A stretch of 64,000 nt of DNA. It comes from Coriaria nepalensis (Eukaryota > Streptophyta > Magnoliopsida > Cucurbitales > Coriariaceae). The stretch is taken from the NCBI GenBank assembly GCA_027186245.1, contig CP114491.1, forward strand, positions 5,701,501 to 5,765,500. Direction: 5' to 3'. The notes beneath the pieces were generated by a model. The model saw nothing but the letters and a program-made list of their open reading frames with translations. It was not told where the DNA came from and searched no databases. Shown here piece by piece: positions 10,361 to 26,000 of this stretch (positions within the stretch are counted from its first letter, which is position 1; every line of letters starts with the position of its first letter). The position numbers and the translations under genes were made by a program.

Positions 10361-13300
10361 TAATTCTATTTTTACACTTCCAACACAAGTTTCGTGCATA
10401 ACATGCTATCGACTTTTCAGGGACACGTGTGCATATGTTTTGCCTGAATATTACTTCATTGAGTCTCCTCAAGCCACTAAATCATTTGAAAGTAATTCGA
10501 ATGAATTCTATTTTTCGCACTTCAAACATAAGTTTCGTGCATGACATGCACATGATATTTGAATGATAACAAGTGTGCATTTGTTTCGCTTAAAAATAAT
10601 TTTAATGAGCCTCCACAACCTATTAAATCAATATGAATAGAGTTCAAATGAATTCTATTTTTACACTTCAGTCACAAGTTTCGTGAGTAACATGATGCAA
10701 TTGATTTTCGAAGGACATGTTTGCGTATGTTTCGCCTAAAAATCATTTCACTTCGTCTCTTCAAGCCACTAAAATCGTTTCCAAGGAGTTCCAATGAATT
10801 CTATTTCTCGCAGTTCAAACACTACTTTCATGCATAACATGCAAATGATCTTAGAATGACACGTGTGCATATGGTTCGCCTAACAATCATTTTGACGTGT
10901 CTCCTCAGTCCACTAAATCATATGAACGAGGTTCGAACGAATTCTATTTTCGCACCTCAAACAAACGTTTCGTGCATAACATGCAAATGATCTTTCAAGG
11001 ACAAGCCTGCATTTCTTTCGCAAAAAAATTATTTCAGTGAGTCTCCTTTACCCATTAAATCATATGAATAGGGTTCGAAGGAATTCTATTTTTATACTTT
11101 CAACAGAAGTTTCGTGCATAACACGCTATCGACTTTTGAAGGACACGTGTGCATATGTTTTGCCTAAATATTACTTCATTGAGTCTCCCCAATCCACTAA
11201 ATCATTTGAAAATAATTCTAATGAATTCTATTTTTGCACTTGAAACACATGTTTCGTCATAACATGTAAATGATCTTAGAAGGACACGTGTGCATTTGTT
11301 TCGCCTAATAATCATTTCATTCAGCGTCCTCAAGCCATTAAATCAGATCAATGGGGTTCGAACGAATTCTATTTTTGCACTTCAATCACAAGTTTCATGG
11401 ATAACATGCAATTGATTTTTGAAGAACACGTGTGCATTTGTTTCGCCTAAAAATCATTTCATTGAGTCTCCTCAAGCCACTAAATCATTTGAAAGTAATT
11501 CGAATGTATTCTATTTTTCGCACTTCAAACATAAGTTTCGTGCATGACATGCACATGATATTTGAATGACAACAAAGTGTGCATATGTTTTGCCTAAATA
11601 TTACTTCATTGAGTCTCCCCAATCCACTAAATCATTTGAAAATAATTCTAACGAATTCTATTTTTGCACTTGTAACACATGTTTCGTCATAACATGTAAA
11701 TGATCTTAGAAGGACACGTGTGCATTTGTTTCGCCTAATAATCATTTCACTGACTGTCCTCAAGCCATTAGATCAGATCAATAGGGTTCGAAAGAATTCT
11801 ACTTTTCCACTTCCTACACTAGTTTCGTGGATAACATGCAATTGATTTTTGAAGAACACGTATGCATTTGTTTCGCCTAAAAATCATTTTATTGAGTCTC
11901 TTCAAGCCACTAAATCAATGCAAACACAAGTTTCGTACATAACATGCAAATGATATTTGAATGACAAGTCTGCATTTGTTTCGCTTAAAAATAATTTTAA
12001 TAAGTCTCCACAACCTATTAAATCAATATGAATAGAGTTCAAATGAATTATATTTTTACACTTCAGTCACAAGTTTCGTGAGTAACATGATGCAATTGAT
12101 TTTCGAAGGACATATTTGCGTATGTTTCGCATAAAAATCATTTCACTTCGTCTCTTCAAGCCACTAAAATCGTTTCCAAGGAGTTCCAATGAATTCTATT
12201 TCTCGCAGTTCAAACACTACTTTCATGATAACATGCAAATGATCTTAGAATGACACGTGTGCATATGGTTCGCCTAAAAATCATTTTGACGTGTCTCCTC
12301 AGTCCACTAAATCATATGAACGAGGTTCGAACGAATTCTATTTTCGCACCTCAAACAAACGTTTCGTGCATAACATGCAAATGATCTTTCAAGGACAAGC
12401 CTGCATTTCTTTCGCAAAAAAATTATTTCAGTGAGTCTCCTTTACCCATTAAATCATATGAATAGGGTTCGAAGGAATTCTATTTTTATACTTTCAACAG
12501 AAGTTTCGTGCATAACACGCTATCGACTTTTGAAGGACACGTGTGCATATGTTTTGCCTAAATATTACTTCATTGAGTCTCCCCAATCCACTAAATCATT
12601 TGAAAATAATTCTAATGAATTCTATTTTTGCACTTGTAACACATGTTTCGTCATAACATGCAAATGATCTTAGAAGGACACGTGTGCATTTGTTTCGCCT
12701 AATAATCATTTCACTGACTGTCCTCAAGCCATTAAATCAGATCAATAGGGTTCGAAAGAATTCTATTTTTCCACTTCCTACACTAGTTTCGTGGATAACA
12801 TGCAATTGATTTTTGAAGAACACGTATGCATTTGTTTCGCCTAAAAATCATTTCATTGAGTCTCCTCAAGCCACTAAATCATTTGAAAGTAATTCGAATG
12901 AATTCAATTTTTTGCACTTCAAACATAAGTTTCGTGCATGACATGCACGTGATATTTGAATGACAACAAGTGTGCATTTGTTTCGCTTAAAAATGATTTC
13001 AATGAGTCTTCACAACCTATTCAATCATATGAATAGAGTTCAAATGAATTCTATTTTTACACTTCAATCACAAGTTTCGTGCATAACATGATGCAATTGA
13101 TTTTCGAAGGACATGTTTGCGTATGTTTCGCCTAAAAATCATTTCACTTCGTCTCTTCAAGCCACTAAAATCGTTTCAAAGGAGTTCCAATGAATTCTAT
13201 TTCTCGCAGTTCAAGCACTACTTTCATGCATAACATGCAAATGATCTTAGAATGACACGTGTGCATATGGTTCGCCTAAAAATCATTTTGACGTGTCTCC

Positions 13301-13476
13301 TCAGTCCACTAAATCATATGAATGAGGTTCGAACGAATTCTATTTTCGCACCTCAAACAAATGTTTCGTGCATAACATGCAAATGATCTTTCAAGGACAA
13401 GTCTGCATTTCTTTCGCTTAAAAATTATTTCAATGAGTCTCCTTGACACATTAAATCATATTAATGGGGCGCGCAT
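10361..13476 (+). repeat. 3.1-kb HOR unit R4 (3116 bp)
   Basis: Complete unit without the 15-bp duplication, lying between two units that have it. Modules: 5-mer 10361-11080, 10-mer 11081-12474, 7-mer 12475-13476. Confidence 0.94.
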
Positions 13477-16400
13477 TAATTCTATTTTTACACTTCCAAC
13501 ACAAGTTTCGTGCATAACATGCTATCGACTTTTCAGGGACACGTGTGCATATGTTTTGCCTGAATATTACTTCATTGAGTCTCCTCAAGCCACTAAATCA
13601 TTTGAAAGTAATTCGAATGAATTCTATTTTTCGCACTTCAAACATAAGTTTCGTGCATGACATGCACATGATATTTGAATGATAACAAGTGTGCATTTGT
13701 TTCGCTTAAAAATAATTTTAATGAGCCTCCACAACCTATTAAATCAATATGAATAGAGTTCAAATGAATTCTATTTTTACACTTCAGTCACAAGTTTCGT
13801 GAGTAACATGATGCAATTGATTTTCGAAGGACATGTTTGCGTATGTTTCGCCTAAAAATCATTTCACTTCGTCTCTTCAAGCCACTAAAATCGTTTCCAA
13901 GGAGTTCCAATGAATTCTATTTCTCGCAGTTCAAACACTACTTTCATGCATAACATGCAAATGATCTTAGAATGACACGTGTGCATATGGTTCGCCTAAC
14001 AATCATTTTGACGTGTCTCCTCAGTCCACTAAATCATATGAACGAGGTTCGAACGAATTCTATTTTCGCACCTCAAACAAACGTTTCGTGCATAACATGC
14101 AAATGATCTTTCAAGGACAAGCCTGCATTTCTTTCGCAAAAAAATTATTTCAGTGAGTCTCCTTTACCCATTAAATCATATGAATAGGGTTCGAAGGAAT
14201 TCTATTTTTATACTTTCAACAGAAGTTTCGTGCATAACACGCTATCGACTTTTGAAGGACACGTGTGCATATGTTTTGCCTAAATATTACTTCATTGAGT
14301 CTCCCCAATCCACTAAATCATTTGAAAATAATTCTAATGAATTCTATTTTTGCACTTGAAACACATGTTTCGTCATAACATGTAAATGATCTTAGAAGGA
14401 CACGTGTGCATTTGTTTCGCCTAATAATCATTTCATTCAGCGTCCTCAAGCCATTAAATCAGATCAATGGGGTTCGAACGAATTCTATTTTTGCACTTCA
14501 ATCACAAGTTTCATGGATAACATGCAATTGATTTTTGAAGAACACGTGTGCATTTGTTTCGCCTAAAAATCATTTCATTGAGTCTCCTCAAGCCACTAAA
14601 TCATTTGAAAGTAATTCGAATGTATTCTATTTTTCGCACTTCAAACATAAGTTTCGTGCATGACATGCACATGATATTTGAATGACAACAAAGTGTGCAT
14701 ATGTTTTGCCTAAATATTACTTCATTGAGTCTCCCCAATCCACTAAATCATTTGAAAATAATTCTAACGAATTCTATTTTTGCACTTGTAACACATGTTT
14801 CGTCATAACATGTAAATGATCTTAGAAGGACACGTGTGCATTTGTTTCGCCTAATAATCATTTCACTGACTGTCCTCAAGCCATTAGATCAGATCAATAG
14901 GGTTCGAAAGAATTCTACTTTTCCACTTCCTACACTAGTTTCGTGGATAACATGCAATTGATTTTTGAAGAACACGTATGCATTTGTTTCGCCTAAAAAT
15001 CATTTTATTGAGTCTCTTCAAGCCACTAAATCAATGCAAACACAAGTTTCGTACATAACATGCAAATGATATTTGAATGACAAGTCTGCATTTGTTTCGC
15101 TTAAAAATAATTTTAATAAGTCTCCACAACCTATTAAATCAATATGAATAGAGTTCAAATGAATTATATTTTTACACTTCAGTCACAAGTTTCGTGAGTA
15201 ACATGATGCAATTGATTTTCGAAGGACATATTTGCGTATGTTTCGCATAAAAATCATTTCACTTCGTCTCTTCAAGCCACTAAAATCGTTTCCAAGGAGT
15301 TCCAATGAATTCTATTTCTCGCAGTTCAAACACTACTTTCATGATAACATGCAAATGATCTTAGAATGACACGTGTGCATATGGTTCGCCTAAAAATCAT
15401 TTTGACGTGTCTCCTCAGTCCACTAAATCATATGAACGAGGTTCGAACGAATTCTATTTTCGCACCTCAAACAAACGTTTCGTGCATAACATGCAAATGA
15501 TCTTTCAAGGACAAGCCTGCATTTCTTTCGCAAAAAAATTATTTCAGTGAGTCTCCTTTACCCATTAAATCATATGAATAGGGTTCGAAGGAATTCTATT
15601 TTTATACTTTCAACAGAAGTTTCGTGCATAACACGCTATCGACTTTTGAAGGACACGTGTGCATATGTTTTGCCTAAATATTACTTCATTGAGTCTCCCC
15701 AATCCACTAAATCATTTGAAAATAATTCTAATGAATTCTATTTTTGCACTTGTAACACATGTTTCGTCATAACATGCAAATGATCTTAGAAGGACACGTG
15801 TGCATTTGTTACGTGTGCATTTGTTTCGCCTAATAATCATTTCACTGACTGTCCTCAAGCCATTAAATCAGATCAATAGGGTTCGAAAGAATTCTATTTT
15901 TCCACTTCCTACACTAGTTTCGTGGATAACATGCAATTGATTTTTGAAGAACACGTATGCATTTGTTTCGCCTAAAAATCATTTCATTGAGTCTCCTCAA
16001 GCCACTAAATCATTTGAAAGTAATTCGAATGAATTCAATTTTTTGCACTTCAAACATAAGTTTCGTGCATGACATGCACGTGATATTTGAATGACAACAA
16101 GTGTGCATTTGTTTCGCTTAAAAATGATTTCAATGAGTCTTCACAACCTATTCAATCATATGAATAGAGTTCAAATGAATTCTATTTTTACACTTCAATC
16201 ACAAGTTTCGTGCATAACATGATGCAATTGATTTTCGAAGGACATGTTTGCGTATGTTTCGCCTAAAAATCATTTCACTTCGTCTCTTCAAGCCACTAAA
16301 ATCGTTTCAAAGGAGTTCCAATGAATTCTATTTCTCGCAGTTCAAGCACTACTTTCATGCATAACATGCAAATGATCTTAGAATGACACGTGTGCATATG

Positions 16401-16607
16401 GTTCGCCTAAAAATCATTTTGACGTGTCTCCTCAGTCCACTAAATCATATGAATGAGGTTCGAACGAATTCTATTTTCGCACCTCAAACAAATGTTTCGT
16501 GCATAACATGCAAATGATCTTTCAAGGACAAGTCTGCATTTCTTTCGCTTAAAAATTATTTCAATGAGTCTCCTTGACACATTAAATCATATTAATGGGG
16601 CGCGCAT
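13477..16607 (+). repeat. 3.1-kb HOR unit R5 (3131 bp)
   Basis: Complete unit with the 15-bp duplication at 15796-15825. From here to the end of region 1 every unit carries it. Modules: 5-mer 13477-14196, 10-mer 14197-15590, 7-mer 15591-16607. Confidence 0.94.
15796..15825 (+). repeat. 15-bp tandem duplication (R5)
   Basis: Same duplication; first of seven consecutive units that all carry it. Confidence 0.97.
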
Positions 16608-19600
16608 TAATTCTATTTTTACACTTCCAACACAAGTTTCGTGCATAACATGCTATCGACTTTTCAGGGACACGTGTGCATATGTTTTGCCTGAATATTA
16701 CTTCATTGAGTCTCCTCAAGCCACTAAATCATTTGAAAGTAATTCGAATGAATTCTATTTTTCGCACTTCAAACATAAGTTTCGTGCATGACATGCACAT
16801 GATATTTGAATGATAACAAGTGTGCATTTGTTTCGCTTAAAAATAATTTTAATGAGCCTCCACAACCTATTAAATCAATATGAATAGAGTTCAAATGAAT
16901 TCTATTTTTACACTTCAGTCACAAGTTTCGTGAGTAACATGATGCAATTGATTTTCGAAGGACATGTTTGCGTATGTTTCGCCTAAAAATCATTTCACTT
17001 CGTCTCTTCAAGCCACTAAAATCGTTTCCAAGGAGTTCCAATGAATTCTATTTCTCGCAGTTCAAACACTACTTTCATGCATAACATGCAAATGATCTTA
17101 GAATGACACGTGTGCATATGGTTCGCCTAACAATCATTTTGACGTGTCTCCTCAGTCCACTAAATCATATGAACGAGGTTCGAACGAATTCTATTTTCGC
17201 ACCTCAAACAAACGTTTCGTGCATAACATGCAAATGATCTTTCAAGGACAAGCCTGCATTTCTTTCGCAAAAAAATTATTTCAGTGAGTCTCCTTTACCC
17301 ATTAAATCATATGAATAGGGTTCGAAGGAATTCTATTTTTATACTTTCAACAGAAGTTTCGTGCATAACACGCTATCGACTTTTGAAGGACACGTGTGCA
17401 TATGTTTTGCCTAAATATTACTTCATTGAGTCTCCCCAATCCACTAAATCATTTGAAAATAATTCTAATGAATTCTATTTTTGCACTTGAAACACATGTT
17501 TCGTCATAACATGTAAATGATCTTAGAAGGACACGTGTGCATTTGTTTCGCCTAATAATCATTTCATTCAGCGTCCTCAAGCCATTAAATCAGATCAATG
17601 GGGTTCGAACGAATTCTATTTTTGCACTTCAATCACAAGTTTCATGGATAACATGCAATTGATTTTTGAAGAACACGTGTGCATTTGTTTCGCCTAAAAA
17701 TCATTTCATTGAGTCTCCTCAAGCCACTAAATCATTTGAAAGTAATTCGAATGTATTCTATTTTTCGCACTTCAAACATAAGTTTCGTGCATGACATGCA
17801 CATGATATTTGAATGACAACAAAGTGTGCATATGTTTTGCCTAAATATTACTTCATTGAGTCTCCCCAATCCACTAAATCATTTGAAAATAATTCTAACG
17901 AATTCTATTTTTGCACTTGTAACACATGTTTCGTCATAACATGTAAATGATCTTAGAAGGACACGTGTGCATTTGTTTCGCCTAATAATCATTTCACTGA
18001 CTGTCCTCAAGCCATTAGATCAGATCAATAGGGTTCGAAAGAATTCTACTTTTCCACTTCCTACACTAGTTTCGTGGATAACATGCAATTGATTTTTGAA
18101 GAACACGTATGCATTTGTTTCGCCTAAAAATCATTTTATTGAGTCTCTTCAAGCCACTAAATCAATGCAAACACAAGTTTCGTACATAACATGCAAATGA
18201 TATTTGAATGACAAGTCTGCATTTGTTTCGCTTAAAAATAATTTTAATAAGTCTCCACAACCTATTAAATCAATATGAATAGAGTTCAAATGAATTATAT
18301 TTTTACACTTCAGTCACAAGTTTCGTGAGTAACATGATGCAATTGATTTTCGAAGGACATATTTGCGTATGTTTCGCATAAAAATCATTTCACTTCGTCT
18401 CTTCAAGCCACTAAAATCGTTTCCAAGGAGTTCCAATGAATTCTATTTCTCGCAGTTCAAACACTACTTTCATGATAACATGCAAATGATCTTAGAATGA
18501 CACGTGTGCATATGGTTCGCCTAAAAATCATTTTGACGTGTCTCCTCAGTCCACTAAATCATATGAACGAGGTTCGAACGAATTCTATTTTCGCACCTCA
18601 AACAAACGTTTCGTGCATAACATGCAAATGATCTTTCAAGGACAAGCCTGCATTTCTTTCGCAAAAAAATTATTTCAGTGAGTCTCCTTTACCCATTAAA
18701 TCATATGAATAGGGTTCGAAGGAATTCTATTTTTATACTTTCAACAGAAGTTTCGTGCATAACACGCTATCGACTTTTGAAGGACACGTGTGCATATGTT
18801 TTGCCTAAATATTACTTCATTGAGTCTCCCCAATCCACTAAATCATTTGAAAATAATTCTAATGAATTCTATTTTTGCACTTGTAACACATGTTTCGTCA
18901 TAACATGCAAATGATCTTAGAAGGACACGTGTGCATTTGTTACGTGTGCATTTGTTTCGCCTAATAATCATTTCACTGACTGTCCTCAAGCCATTAAATC
19001 AGATCAATAGGGTTCGAAAGAATTCTATTTTTCCACTTCCTACACTAGTTTCGTGGATAACATGCAATTGATTTTTGAAGAACACGTATGCATTTGTTTC
19101 GCCTAAAAATCATTTCATTGAGTCTCCTCAAGCCACTAAATCATTTGAAAGTAATTCGAATGAATTCAATTTTTTGCACTTCAAACATAAGTTTCGTGCA
19201 TGACATGCACGTGATATTTGAATGACAACAAGTGTGCATTTGTTTCGCTTAAAAATGATTTCAATGAGTCTTCACAACCTATTCAATCATATGAATAGAG
19301 TTCAAATGAATTCTATTTTTACACTTCAATCACAAGTTTCGTGCATAACATGATGCAATTGATTTTCGAAGGACATGTTTGCGTATGTTTCGCCTAAAAA
19401 TCATTTCACTTCGTCTCTTCAAGCCACTAAAATCGTTTCAAAGGAGTTCCAATGAATTCTATTTCTCGCAGTTCAAGCACTACTTTCATGCATAACATGC
19501 AAATGATCTTAGAATGACACGTGTGCATATGGTTCGCCTAAAAATCATTTTGACGTGTCTCCTCAGTCCACTAAATCATATGAATGAGGTTCGAACGAAT

Positions 19601-19738
19601 TCTATTTTCGCACCTCAAACAAATGTTTCGTGCATAACATGCAAATGATCTTTCAAGGACAAGTCTGCATTTCTTTCGCTTAAAAATTATTTCAATGAGT
19701 CTCCTTGACACATTAAATCATATTAATGGGGCGCGCAT
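16608..19738 (+). repeat. 3.1-kb HOR unit R6 (3131 bp)
   Basis: Complete unit, 15-bp duplication at 18927-18956. Modules: 5-mer 16608-17327, 10-mer 17328-18721, 7-mer 18722-19738. Common state at the variant sites seen in R7, R9 and R11. Confidence 0.94.
18927..18956 (+). repeat. 15-bp tandem duplication (R6)
   Basis: Same duplication, 3131 bp after the previous one. Confidence 0.97.
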
Positions 19739-22700
19739 TAATTCTATTTTTACACTTCCAACACAAGTTTCGTGCATAACATGCTATCGACTTTTCAGGG
19801 ACACGTGTGCATATGTTTTGCCTGAATATTACTTCATTGAGTCTCCTCAAGCCACTAAATCATTTGAAAGTAATTCGAATGAATTCTATTTTTCGCACTT
19901 CAAACATAAGTTTCGTGCATGACATGCACATGATATTTGAATGATAACAAGTGTGCATTTGTTTCGCTTAAAAATAATTTTAATGAGCCTCCACAACCTA
20001 TTAAATCAATATGAATAGAGTTCAAATGAATTCTATTTTTACACTTCAGTCACAAGTTTCGTGAGTAACATGATGCAATTGATTTTCGAAGGACATGTTT
20101 GCGTATGTTTCGCCTAAAAATCATTTCACTTCGTCTCTTCAAGCCACTAAAATCGTTTCCAAGGAGTTCCAATGAATTCTATTTCTCGCAGTTCAAACAC
20201 TACTTTCATGCATAACATGCAAATGATCTTAGAATGACACGTGTGCATATGGTTCGCCTAACAATCATTTTGACGTGTCTCCTCAGTCCACTAAATCATA
20301 TGAACGAGGTTCGAACGAATTCTATTTTCGCACCTCAAACAAACGTTTCGTGCATAACATGCAAATGATCTTTCAAGGACAAGCCTGCATTTCTTTCGCA
20401 AAAAAATTATTTCAGTGAGTCTCCTTTACCCATTAAATCATATGAATAGGGTTCGAAGGAATTCTATTTTTATACTTTCAACAGAAGTTTCGTGCATAAC
20501 ACGCTATCGACTTTTGAAGGACACGTGTGCATATGTTTTGCCTAAATATTACTTCATTGAGTCTCCCCAATCCACTAAATCATTTGAAAATAATTCTAAT
20601 GAATTCTATTTTTGCACTTGAAACACATGTTTCGTCATAACATGTAAATGATCTTAGAAGGACACGTGTGCATTTGTTTCGCCTAATAATCATTTCATTC
20701 AGCGTCCTCAAGCCATTAAATCAGATCAATGGGGTTCGAACGAATTCTATTTTTGCACTTCAATCACAAGTTTCATGGATAACATGCAATTGATTTTTGA
20801 AGAACACGTGTGCATTTGTTTCGCCTAAAAATCATTTCATTGAGTCTCCTCAAGCCACTAAATCATTTGAAAGTAATTCGAATGTATTCTCTTTTTCGCA
20901 CTTCAAACATAAGTTTCGTGCATGACATGCACATGATATTTGAATGACAACAAAGTGTGCATATGTTTTGCCTAAATATTACTTCATTGAGTCTCCCCAA
21001 TCCACTAAATCATTTGAAAATAATTCTAACGAATTCTATTTTTGCACTTGTAACACATGTTTCGTCATAACATGTAAATGATCTTAGAAGGACACGTGTG
21101 CATTTGTTTCGCCTAATAATCATTTCACTGACTGTCCTCAAGCCATTAGATCAGATCAATAGGGTTCGAAAGAATTCTACTTTTCCACTTCCTACACTAG
21201 TTTCGTGGATAACATGCAATTGATTTTTGAAGAACACGTATGCATTTGTTTCGCCTAAAAATCATTTTATTGAGTCTCTTCAAGCCACTAAATCAATGCA
21301 AACACAAGTTTCGTACATAACATGCAAATGATATTTGAATGACAAGTCTGCATTTGTTTCGCTTAAAAATAATTTTAATAAGTCTCCACAACCTATTAAA
21401 TCAATATGAATAGAGTTCAAATGAATTATATTTTTACACTTCAGTCACAAGTTTCGTGAGTAACATGATGCAATTGATTTTCGAAGGACATATTTGCGTA
21501 TGTTTCGCATAAAAATCATTTCACTTCGTCTCTTCAAGCCACTAAAATCGTTTCCAAGGAGTTCCAATGAATTCTATTTCTCGCAGTTCAAACACTACTT
21601 TCATGATAACATGCAAATGATCTTAGAATGACACGTGTGCATATGGTTCGCCTAAAAATCATTTTGACGTGTCTCCTCAGTCCACTAAATCATATGAACG
21701 AGGTTCGAACGAATTCTATTTTCGCACCTCAAACAAACGTTTCGTGCATAACATGCAAATGATCTTTCAAGGACAAGCCTGCATTTCTTTCGCAAAAAAA
21801 TTATTTCAGTGAGTCTCCTTTACCCATTAAATCATATGAATAGGGTTCGAAGGAATTCTATTTTTATACTTTCAACAGAAGTTTCGTGCATAACACGCTA
21901 TCGACTTTTGAAGGACACGTGTGCATATGTTTTGCCTAAATATTACTTCATTGAGTCTCCCCAATCCACTAAATCATTTGAAAATAATTCTAATGAATTC
22001 TATTTTTGCACTTGTAACACATGTTTCGTCATAACATGCAAATGATCTTAGAAGGACACGTGTGCATTTGTTACGTGTGCATTTGTTTCGCCTAATAATC
22101 ATTTCACTGACTGTCCTCAAGCCATTAAATCAGATCAATAGGGTTCGAAAGAATTCTATTTTTCCACTTCCTACACTAGTTTCGTGGATAACATGCAATT
22201 GATTTTTGAAGAACACGTATGCATTTGTTTCGCCTAAAAATCATTTCATTGAGTCTCCTCAAGCCACTAAATCATTTGAAAGTAATTCGAATGAATTCAA
22301 TTTTTTGCACTTCAAACATAAGTTTCGTGCATGACATGCACGTGATATTTGAATGACAACAAGTGTGCATTTGTTTCGCTTAAAAATGATTTCAATGAGT
22401 CTTCACAACCTATTCAATCATATGAATAGAGTTCAAATGAATTCTATTTTTACACTTCAATCACAAGTTTCGTGCATAACATGATGCAATTGATTTTCGA
22501 AGGACATGTTTGCGTATGTTTCGCCTAAAAATCATTTCACTTCGTCTCTTCAAGCCACTAAAATCGTTTCAAAGGAGTTCCAATGAATTCTATTTCTCGC
22601 AGTTCAAGCACTACTTTCATGCATAACATGCAAATGATCTTAGAATGACACGTGTGCATATGGTTCGCCTAAAAATCATTTTGACGTGTCTCCTCAGTCC

Positions 22701-22869
22701 ACTAAATCATATGAATGAGGTTCGAACGAATTCTATTTTCGCACCTCAAACAAATGTTTCGTGCATAACATGCAAATGATCTTTCAAGGACAAGTCTGCA
22801 TTTCTTTCGCTTAAAAATTATTTCAATGAGTCTCCTTGACACATTAAATCATATTAATGGGGCGCGCAT
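19739..22869 (+). repeat. 3.1-kb HOR unit R7 (3131 bp)
   Basis: Complete unit, 15-bp duplication at 22058-22087. Carries C at 20891 (ATTCTCTTTTTCG for ATTCTATTTTTCG), a variant shared only with R9 and R11, but keeps the common C at 22039, where R9 and R11 have T. Confidence 0.94.
22058..22087 (+). repeat. 15-bp tandem duplication (R7)
   Basis: Same duplication, 3131 bp after the previous one. Confidence 0.97.
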
Positions 22870-25800
22870 TAATTCTATTTTTACACTTCCAACACAAGTT
22901 TCGTGCATAACATGCTATCGACTTTTCAGGGACACGTGTGCATATGTTTTGCCTGAATATTACTTCATTGAGTCTCCTCAAGCCACTAAATCATTTGAAA
23001 GTAATTCGAATGAATTCTATTTTTCGCACTTCAAACATAAGTTTCGTGCATGACATGCACATGATATTTGAATGATAACAAGTGTGCATTTGTTTCGCTT
23101 AAAAATAATTTTAATGAGCCTCCACAACCTATTAAATCAATATGAATAGAGTTCAAATGAATTCTATTTTTACACTTCAGTCACAAGTTTCGTGAGTAAC
23201 ATGATGCAATTGATTTTCGAAGGACATGTTTGCGTATGTTTCGCCTAAAAATCATTTCACTTCGTCTCTTCAAGCCACTAAAATCGTTTCCAAGGAGTTC
23301 CAATGAATTCTATTTCTCGCAGTTCAAACACTACTTTCATGCATAACATGCAAATGATCTTAGAATGACACGTGTGCATATGGTTCGCCTAACAATCATT
23401 TTGACGTGTCTCCTCAGTCCACTAAATCATATGAACGAGGTTCGAACGAATTCTATTTTCGCACCTCAAACAAACGTTTCGTGCATAACATGCAAATGAT
23501 CTTTCAAGGACAAGCCTGCATTTCTTTCGCAAAAAAATTATTTCAGTGAGTCTCCTTTACCCATTAAATCATATGAATAGGGTTCGAAGGAATTCTATTT
23601 TTATACTTTCAACAGAAGTTTCGTGCATAACACGCTATCGACTTTTGAAGGACACGTGTGCATATGTTTTGCCTAAATATTACTTCATTGAGTCTCCCCA
23701 ATCCACTAAATCATTTGAAAATAATTCTAATGAATTCTATTTTTGCACTTGAAACACATGTTTCGTCATAACATGTAAATGATCTTAGAAGGACACGTGT
23801 GCATTTGTTTCGCCTAATAATCATTTCATTCAGCGTCCTCAAGCCATTAAATCAGATCAATGGGGTTCGAACGAATTCTATTTTTGCACTTCAATCACAA
23901 GTTTCATGGATAACATGCAATTGATTTTTGAAGAACACGTGTGCATTTGTTTCGCCTAAAAATCATTTCATTGAGTCTCCTCAAGCCACTAAATCATTTG
24001 AAAGTAATTCGAATGTATTCTATTTTTCGCACTTCAAACATAAGTTTCGTGCATGACATGCACATGATATTTGAATGACAACAAAGTGTGCATATGTTTT
24101 GCCTAAATATTACTTCATTGAGTCTCCCCAATCCACTAAATCATTTGAAAATAATTCTAACGAATTCTATTTTTGCACTTGTAACACATGTTTCGTCATA
24201 ACATGTAAATGATCTTAGAAGGACACGTGTGCATTTGTTTCGCCTAATAATCATTTCACTGACTGTCCTCAAGCCATTAGATCAGATCAATAGGGTTCGA
24301 AAGAATTCTACTTTTCCACTTCCTACACTAGTTTCGTGGATAACATGCAATTGATTTTTGAAGAACACGTATGCATTTGTTTCGCCTAAAAATCATTTTA
24401 TTGAGTCTCTTCAAGCCACTAAATCAATGCAAACACAAGTTTCGTACATAACATGCAAATGATATTTGAATGACAAGTCTGCATTTGTTTCGCTTAAAAA
24501 TAATTTTAATAAGTCTCCACAACCTATTAAATCAATATGAATAGAGTTCAAATGAATTATATTTTTACACTTCAGTCACAAGTTTCGTGAGTAACATGAT
24601 GCAATTGATTTTCGAAGGACATATTTGCGTATGTTTCGCATAAAAATCATTTCACTTCGTCTCTTCAAGCCACTAAAATCGTTTCCAAGGAGTTCCAATG
24701 AATTCTATTTCTCGCAGTTCAAACACTACTTTCATGATAACATGCAAATGATCTTAGAATGACACGTGTGCATATGGTTCGCCTAAAAATCATTTTGACG
24801 TGTCTCCTCAGTCCACTAAATCATATGAACGAGGTTCGAACGAATTCTATTTTCGCACCTCAAACAAACGTTTCGTGCATAACATGCAAATGATCTTTCA
24901 AGGACAAGCCTGCATTTCTTTCGCAAAAAAATTATTTCAGTGAGTCTCCTTTACCCATTAAATCATATGAATAGGGTTCGAAGGAATTCTATTTTTATAC
25001 TTTCAACAGAAGTTTCGTGCATAACACGCTATCGACTTTTGAAGGACACGTGTGCATATGTTTTGCCTAAATATTACTTCATTGAGTCTCCCCAATCCAC
25101 TAAATCATTTGAAAATAATTCTAATGAATTCTATTTTTGCACTTGTAACACATGTTTCGTCATAACATGCAAATGATCTTAGAAGGACACGTGTGCATTT
25201 GTTACGTGTGCATTTGTTTCGCCTAATAATCATTTCACTGACTGTCCTCAAGCCATTAAATCAGATCAATAGGGTTCGAAAGAATTCTATTTTTCCACTT
25301 CCTACACTAGTTTCGTGGATAACATGCAATTGATTTTTGAAGAACACGTATGCATTTGTTTCGCCTAAAAATCATTTCATTGAGTCTCCTCAAGCCACTA
25401 AATCATTTGAAAGTAATTCGAATGAATTCAATTTTTTGCACTTCAAACATAAGTTTCGTGCATGACATGCACGTGATATTTGAATGACAACAAGTGTGCA
25501 TTTGTTTCGCTTAAAAATGATTTCAATGAGTCTTCACAACCTATTCAATCATATGAATAGAGTTCAAATGAATTCTATTTTTACACTTCAATCACAAGTT
25601 TCGTGCATAACATGATGCAATTGATTTTCGAAGGACATGTTTGCGTATGTTTCGCCTAAAAATCATTTCACTTCGTCTCTTCAAGCCACTAAAATCGTTT
25701 CAAAGGAGTTCCAATGAATTCTATTTCTCGCAGTTCAAGCACTACTTTCATGCATAACATGCAAATGATCTTAGAATGACACGTGTGCATATGGTTCGCC

Positions 25801-26000
25801 TAAAAATCATTTTGACGTGTCTCCTCAGTCCACTAAATCATATGAATGAGGTTCGAACGAATTCTATTTTCGCACCTCAAACAAATGTTTCGTGCATAAC
25901 ATGCAAATGATCTTTCAAGGACAAGTCTGCATTTCTTTCGCTTAAAAATTATTTCAATGAGTCTCCTTGACACATTAAATCATATTAATGGGGCGCGCAT
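22870..26000 (+). repeat. 3.1-kb HOR unit R8 (3131 bp)
   Basis: Complete unit, 15-bp duplication at 25189-25218. Common state at both alternating variant sites, in contrast to its neighbours R7 and R9. Confidence 0.94.
25189..25218 (+). repeat. 15-bp tandem duplication (R8)
   Basis: Same duplication, 3131 bp after the previous one. Confidence 0.97.
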